Origin: Cudoniella acicularis
Taxonomy: Eukaryota > Ascomycota > Leotiomycetes > Helotiales > Helotiaceae
Assembly (NCBI GenBank): GCA_013054445.1
Contig: JAAMPI010000093.1
Span: 1 to 64,000, forward strand
Reading direction: 5' to 3'
Length of the DNA: 64,000 nucleotides
The position numbers were made by a program, and so were the translations under genes. The notes beneath the pieces were generated by a model that saw only the letters and a list, made by a program, of their open reading frames with translations, made no database searches and had not been told where the DNA came from. Below, in pieces: positions 58,841 to 64,000 of this stretch; positions within the stretch are counted from its first letter, which is position 1; each line of letters starts with the position of its first letter.

Positions 58841-60970
58841 TCACATTTTAAATTGGTGGGAAGGTTTCCAGATCTTCGGTGCAGGGTGCCAGGAACGATG
58901 ATGCGAGTTTGGCTGGGCTTCGTAACTTTGGTTTGGGGACTTGGACAAGTCATTGGGCCGAATGATCTGCCCCTCGGTTATCACGCTTGTGCTTCCATTT
59001 CCGGTCACATGCTGGGTTTTAGCTTTGTCTTCTGCCAGAAGTGTAGGCTCTGTTTGGGGGGTCGAAGTCGGAAGTTTGCTGAGGTAGGGGTAATTCGAAA
59101 CAGGGGTCGGGAAGCCCCTTTTCATTGACGAGGGCCGGATCGGAATGGGGGATAGACGTGAGAGCGGATTGCTTGATGATATATCTCGGCTGTACCAGTC
59201 GGAGGATAGTGAGAGGTGGTATCGGGGACTGCATCGTTCGAGTGGGGAGTTGTTGATTCCGGAAACAGGTTGTGAGATTTTTGTTGATAGTCCTGGGGAA
59301 TCTGTGATTCTAGCCTTATCTGACGACCATTCTTCATTCGTGGAACCGTCCTTAGTGGTTGGATTTTTGAAGTCATAGTTGGCTAAGTCGGGACTCCAAA
59401 TATTTTCCAAGTAGATCTTGAAATTATTAAGCTTATTAATCCATTCTTTGTCGGCATAACCGGTGATATAGCTGGTGAATTGACTTGCTGGATAAAGGCC
59501 ATCGGTTTTTGGCAACATAATAAGTCCCGAACGCCTATAATAGTATGTGCGACCCCACAATCTCCATGACGTTCTTACTGGAGCTTGGTCAAGTTGGTTG
59601 TGGAGGTCAGCGGAAGCTACCCAGAGTACCATCTCCAGACATAATTGCATTTCCTGTGGGCTGACGCTCTCTCCTCTGATTTTACGACCGGAATTCCAAG
59701 CCTTGGCTTTGATTTCGTAGAGGAGTAACATCGCCTTTGGTATCATTGCAGGAGGATAATCCTGTAGCTGGCCCGCCGTGAACACGTGAAAAGGTCCATT
59801 GTATTCAATAGGAAATTTTTTGAAGTTAATCATCAGTCCAAAAATAGACCTCGTGGGATTGACTTCGATGGTTTTAATTGTCGGGAAGCCCTCGTATAGA
59901 AGGAAGAAAGTCAACTGCGAGGACATAGTCAGCATCTTGATCTATTTAGCGATAATAGACCTACTCGTGCTGTCAAGAAAGATATTTCTTGCAAGGTCAT
60001 ATCTTCAAACACTAATGTTGAAATCGAGGAATGATGCTCGCAACTTCCTGGGGACGGAGAGGAAGAATTTGACGCTGGAAAAGATTCCTTTCCGCAGGAA
60101 TTAGAAATGGTCGTCTTTGACATCGAAGTAGCGATCGATTGCATTGAATCTTCATGTTCATCGACGCCAGAAGCCGAAATTTTCTCAATTGCATGTAGTG
60201 TCTGGCTATTGATGCTCTCAGGGCTCACTGCAACATTTAATCAGTCAATAGCTTTTTCCTAACCAAGACATCAACTCACGCAACCGCTCGTCTATAAAAT
60301 CCTCTTCCGCTGAACTCTTCCTCGGTGAGTATCCAGCTATCAATCCCCGGTTATTTTCATAGCTATCAACATCAAAGCATGGTTCCTGCTCAGTAGCTTT
60401 CGGTGTTTGGTAACTGATGTACCCAGGGGTTGCTGCAGAACTACTTAGGTCAATTGTTTTTAATAATTCAAGACATCAACTCACGAATTTGCTCAAGCAT
60501 GATTTCGTCTTCTGTCAAGCCCTTCCTCTGCGAGAATCGAGCCATCTTTTGAGAGGGCACAGCCCTGCCGTTGAGCTGGAATTCGGTGTCTTTGCCCTCA
60601 ACTCGTTTCCGTTTCAGTTGTTTTTCGAGCATAATTTTCATATCAGCTTCTTTGATATTTTTGTCGAGCTTCCAAGCCTTGATCTTGCGCTTGTACTGAC
60701 GCTCACTAAGGATGATGATACTATTAGCATTTCACTCTAGTTCAGGATTGGATAGTGAAAGCCGGGCCCTCAAGATGCTTACGTAGCGTAGAATCCATGA
60801 ACAGATACCATCGTCTTTTGAACTTCAGGAAGCTTCATATCTTTTCCGACGTAGAAATCAGTGAACCATTCCCGGTGCGCCTCCCATTCAGCCAAGGTAT
60901 ACTCTCGAGTAACTGATTTATATGAGGGTCTCTGTGGAGGCATCGATGAATGCTGAGAGAATTCTTCCAT
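58841..60970 (-). CDS. Clr5-domain protein
   Basis: Exons 60783-60970, 60485-60705, 60280-60432, 59965-60227 and 58841-59914 join in phase to 632 aa. The N-terminal Clr5 domain spans the first intron: REYTLAEWEAHREWFTDFY, LPEVQKTMVSVHGFYAT|ERQYKRKIKAWKLDKNIK, followed by MLEKQLKRKRVEGKDTEFQL. The middle is Ser/Glu-rich and disordered. The C-terminal exon has a folded-looking helical part (AMIPKAMLLLYEIKAKAW, EMQLCLEMVLWVASADLHNQ), then a Ser/Pro tail. Fission-yeast Clr5 works in silencing, but most Clr5-domain proteins in filamentous fungi have no known role, so I give none. Exon 3 uses CTGCAG at 60433-60438 as acceptor; the nearer TAG gives a wrong phase. Confidence 0.82.
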
Positions 60971-61727
60971 TGCAGTGAGGTGTTGTACCCGGCGGTTTTA
61001 CTGAATCGAAATCAAGAGACTCGTGAAAGATGAGGAGCAAGTGAGTTGGTCCTTTTGTAGGACTCGAAGTCCACAGCCTTGTGATGGCCTTGGCGGTCCT
61101 TTTGCAAGCGAGCTTCATGCATGGTCCTTTTGCAGTTGGTGGTGATGGCGTCCAATGGGTGTACCGTAACCAAAAATGCCCTGGTTCATGTCTTGCAAGT
61201 CGCAGTAAGTCCCGTCTTTTGCAGAATCAGCTGATGATTTCTTCATACACACAGAGGATTACGAAACACAGTCTTTGCTAAGCTTCCAAATAAAATAATT
61301 GTTATTGGGACAAAAAGAAAAGGGGGGAGGGGGGAGAGAGAAAACGAGAACAACCAAAATCAAGTGGAATCATGGCCTTGCCAAGCAGGAAGGGTACGGA
61401 GTGGCAATATAAATTTCATAGTGATGGTATATCTGAAATTGTTAAACGTCAAATTGGGACATGGCCTGTAACTGGTTGATTCCAATGTCTTACTCTTCGT
61501 CGTGCATCATCATCCAGTTGATGACAGGAAAACACCTCGTTACAATTCCCAAATGTCATTCGCTAGCTCTAACGTTTGCCCGACTGGCGTTCTGCTGCGC
61601 GAAGCGGTCTCGACGCGATCCTTTGAAGTATCGCCGATATGTGATGGCCCTTTCATGCCGGGTTTGAGTGGCCCTGTTGAGCGAGCAATGCGGCATTGTA
61701 ATCGCACAAATCTCATCTTCAGACAAT
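60971..61727. promoter_or_regulatory. promoter of the Clr5-domain gene with a repeated motif
   Basis: Upstream of the minus-strand Clr5 gene, GGTCCTTTTGTAG/CAA/CAG occurs three times (61048-61060, 61095-61107, 61123-61135), with a partial fourth at about 61208-61217. The remaining part is the 3' flank of RRP43. Confidence 0.4.
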
Positions 61728-62783
61728 TCATCCATTTAGAAGTGTACTCATTTCCGTCCACCTCTTCTCTGCAATTTCAACAATACTCCTGAGTTCCTTT
61801 TTGCCCACGACTGTCCCACCAGCCTTCTCGATTCCCAATAATTTTGTCTCACCACCTCCGCAGTCGACAACAACTGTTACACTTTCATCGCAGAGCCCCT
61901 CCTCAAATGTATCTGGATCCACCAGTATCCAATATCTTTTTTCCCTGCTTTGCTTTTGTTCTTTCGCCCGAAATACCAATGACGTGACAGCCACTGGGCA
62001 ACCCTTCAGACTCAATTTCTTCGACAGCTCTACTGAATCCTCACACAGAATCATCTCGCGATCCGGATCCCAGTACGCTTTCGGTAATCGGACATCTTTG
62101 AGCGCAGACATGACCGCCGCCCACGCAGCATCGAAAGGGTTCCCATCAAGGGAAATGAACAGTATATCAATGTATAAGGTCCAAAAAGCCTTTACTTCAG
62201 GTTCTAATACTTCCAGCTCCTCCTCCTCTTCCTCACCACTTTCGTCCATCTTGTCATCATCCTGGTCCTTCGCGCTGAATTGTGGTGGCGCATACCAGAT
62301 CTTCAAATCTTTCGAATCGACAAGCCCACTGGAGTGCAGCAATGAATAAACCCTGGTGCTCAGGCTTTGCGCCAGCGTACTAGGAGGCTGTCCAGGCAGA
62401 AACTGTGGCGAACAGCCTGTCGCAAGCTCGATATTCGGGACCAACAAATCCAACTCCTTTGCCTCATTGTACCCCTCTCTTCCTTCTCCGCCTTGTTCGA
62501 CACGGTAGTTTGGTACATTGCTTGCAAGAAGAATTTCCCCACGGATACCGCACACGACAGTCGTATCGCCTATCCGTACTACCGCGCTTCCTTCGGCGTG
62601 TGTGAGAGAGCCATTGTTGATATGCGGGGTTCGGAATTGGGCTGTCTGGCGGCCGTTTGCGCGTTTTGACGGGCTGTTTGTTGTGGGTCGAAGGTGCGCG
62701 AGAAGATAAGGGTGCGGTGAGAGTTTGGCAAAGGTTTCTCGGGGGAAGGAGAGAGTCGACTGGGGAGTTGCGGTTGTCGTCAT
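61728..62783 (-). CDS. RRP43: exosome subunit Rrp43 (RNase PH-like)
   Basis: Single exon, 351 aa from ATG 62783 (AATCACCATGACG). A longer in-frame start at 62894 is less likely, because the family begins near FAKLSPHPYLLAHL. RNase PH fold blocks: NGRQTAQFRTPHI, EGSAVVRIGDTTVVCGIRGE, LDLLVPNIELATGCSPQFLP, KAFWTLYIDILFISLDGN, PFDAAWAAVMSALKDVRLPK and VVVDCGGGE. An acidic run (GEEEEEELEVLEPE) sits in the middle. Rrp43 is one of six catalytically inert ring subunits of the RNA exosome, which degrades and trims RNA in nucleus and cytoplasm. The gene lies next to the accessory stretch and marks the return to core genes. Confidence 0.93.
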   Translation of the reverse strand: MTTTATPQSTLSFPRETFAKLSPHPYLLAHLRPTTNSPSKRANGRQTAQFRTPHINNGSLTHAEGSAVVRIGDTTVVCGIRGEILLASNVPNYRVEQGGEGREGYNEAKELDLLVPNIELATGCSPQFLPGQPPSTLAQSLSTRVYSLLHSSGLVDSKDLKIWYAPPQFSAKDQDDDKMDESGEEEEEELEVLEPEVKAFWTLYIDILFISLDGNPFDAAWAAVMSALKDVRLPKAYWDPDREMILCEDSVELSKKLSLKGCPVAVTSLVFRAKEQKQSREKRYWILVDPDTFEEGLCDESVTVVVDCGGGETKLLGIEKAGGTVVGKKELRSIVEIAEKRWTEMSTLLNG

Positions 62784-64000
62784 GGTGATTGTGGACTTGG
62801 TGTTGTATATTATTAGGATGGCGGGAGGGGGGGTTTTGAGCTTCAACTTTTTGATGGAGCTAGAGGCGGGTGCTCCCGAGGAAATGCCGACCAATCATAG
62901 GGCCTCAGCCAGGTTACTTTATGCTGCTACAAGTCCGTTTTCAATATTCAGAATAGAAAACCCGTAATAATTATATGGCTATTTGAAATAACCTTCCAGT
63001 AAAAAAATGATAACTTAATCAATAAAGGAGAAGAATATCCAAAATAGAAATATATCAAAAAGACACAACTGGACTACTTTTCTTCCAGCTCAATCACTAT
63101 TACTCAAATCACTTGCGTCTTACTATTATCAAGTTTCTATAGTAATTATTTCAGACTAAGTTTTGTAATAGGTCTCAATTAATTAAAGTCCTATGGTCGA
63201 GCTTACTGAAATCATTTCACTTCCTATTGTAGCGCACAGTCGCCGAATTACAGGGACTCAAACACTGCATCTTAGCGATAGTGCACCAATCTACAGGCTG
63301 GTGCTAGCTGTAGATTGGCTGACTGGTTTTTATTTCTGAATTCTTTTGGGGCCGAAAAAAGTGTGATAACCCTGCATAATTGTCGAAGACTAATTGCACT
63401 TGCGTTGAGCGGCGGTTGGTCATTATATATTCGCAATGAGAATTGACCGTAATATTTTAGCGTTGTGATGCCGAAATTCAGGGGACTGAATACTGGAATT
63501 TAGCGATTGTCCGCTGATGCTCAGGTGCTTGCATGCTGTGATTCTAGCGAATAGCCCCTTAAGGAGACATCAAACATGCCCTTTCTCAACACTTTCATAC
63601 ATGTGTTTTCTAAATCCCAGTGCATTTACGAGCCTGGCCAGCTAAGTCTGTGTTTTCAGGGTATTTTACTAGTAAATCAAAAATCAAAAAGTCGTAAACT
63701 TTCAAAAGCTAGTTATTAAAAAGTATCTTTACCTTCTAAAACTCACGATTACTTGTTTTCTATACTATAATTATTCTTAGTTATTTTATAACATTCAAGT
63801 GATCGCGGTAGCTTTCGTTTTCGAAAGCCTGAAAGCGGGGTCACAGCGCCTGGAAATCGCTTAAAAGTAGCCTGAAAACGCAGACTTAGCTGACCAGGCT
63901 CGTTAGATTTAACACTAATTTGAGGATAATTGACACTTTTTGTTCCGAAATAAAATTGCGAAAGTCCCAATTTACCTTCAAACTGTGGTTTAATTGGTAC
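62784..64000. other. AT-rich terminal region with diverged short repeats
   Basis: RRP43 promoter, then AT-rich DNA to the window's end. 63239-63274 and 63467-63506 are related to each other and to 51351-51384. No coding frame beyond 73 codons. Confidence 0.5.

Noticed and set aside
1..64000. tRNA/rRNA genes, CRISPR arrays and complete transposons
   Set aside because: By eye I found no tRNA B-box with a fitting A-box, no rRNA, no CRISPR-type array and no transposase or reverse transcriptase frame; a tRNA or repeat scan would settle this.

Overview
The window is nuclear DNA of a filamentous ascomycete (Pezizomycotina). The evidence is its many short introns (about 45-70 bp, GT..AG, CTAAC/CTGAC-type branch points), the NoxR regulator, HET-domain and Clr5-domain proteins, and decayed genes with RIP-like changes. 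A leotiomycete (Helotiales) origin is my guess from overall protein character; the sequence does not prove it. I rebuilt gene models by hand from splice sites and reading phase.

Layout. 0-10 kb is mostly core genes: the 3' end of a C2H2 zinc-finger gene, mitochondrial ribosomal protein uL13m, the Cu chaperone CCS1, the NADPH-oxidase regulator NoxR, and a hemerythrin-domain protein with a presequence-like N-terminus. 10-22.7 kb is gene-poor and full of relics: a decayed GT8 glycosyltransferase, a C-terminal PhzF relic and a decayed gene with fungal N-terminal and ubiquitin-like domains. Only one multi-pass membrane protein there looks intact. 22.7-25.6 kb holds the divergent pair UBP6 and ARPC4. 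26.5-27.4 kb holds a damaged gene for a small secreted, cysteine-containing protein. 29.9-50 kb is core again: an RRM protein, TYW3, MIC19 (convergent with TYW3), a ferric reductase, isopropylmalate synthase LEU4, importin beta KAP95 and an LSB5-like VHS-GAT protein. 50.9-61 kb is an accessory stretch: a P450 tail without its haem cysteine, an apparently intact HET gene, a second HET gene with a broken C-terminus, a secreted GH43 arabinanase and a Clr5-domain gene. RRP43 (exosome) closes the annotated part, followed by about 1.2 kb of AT-rich DNA with short diverged repeats.

How the genes relate. There is no operon logic. CCS1, noxR and the hemerythrin gene form a suggestive run of three redox-related genes. 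The HET genes are of the type used in non-self recognition. Two otherwise sound genes (RRM protein, TYW3) each lack one base relative to the frame their protein requires, and the window has two single Ns, so some small indels may be assembly errors. In contrast, the GT8, PhzF, N-terminal/ubiquitin-like and P450 loci carry several defects each, or have lost large parts, and look truly dead.
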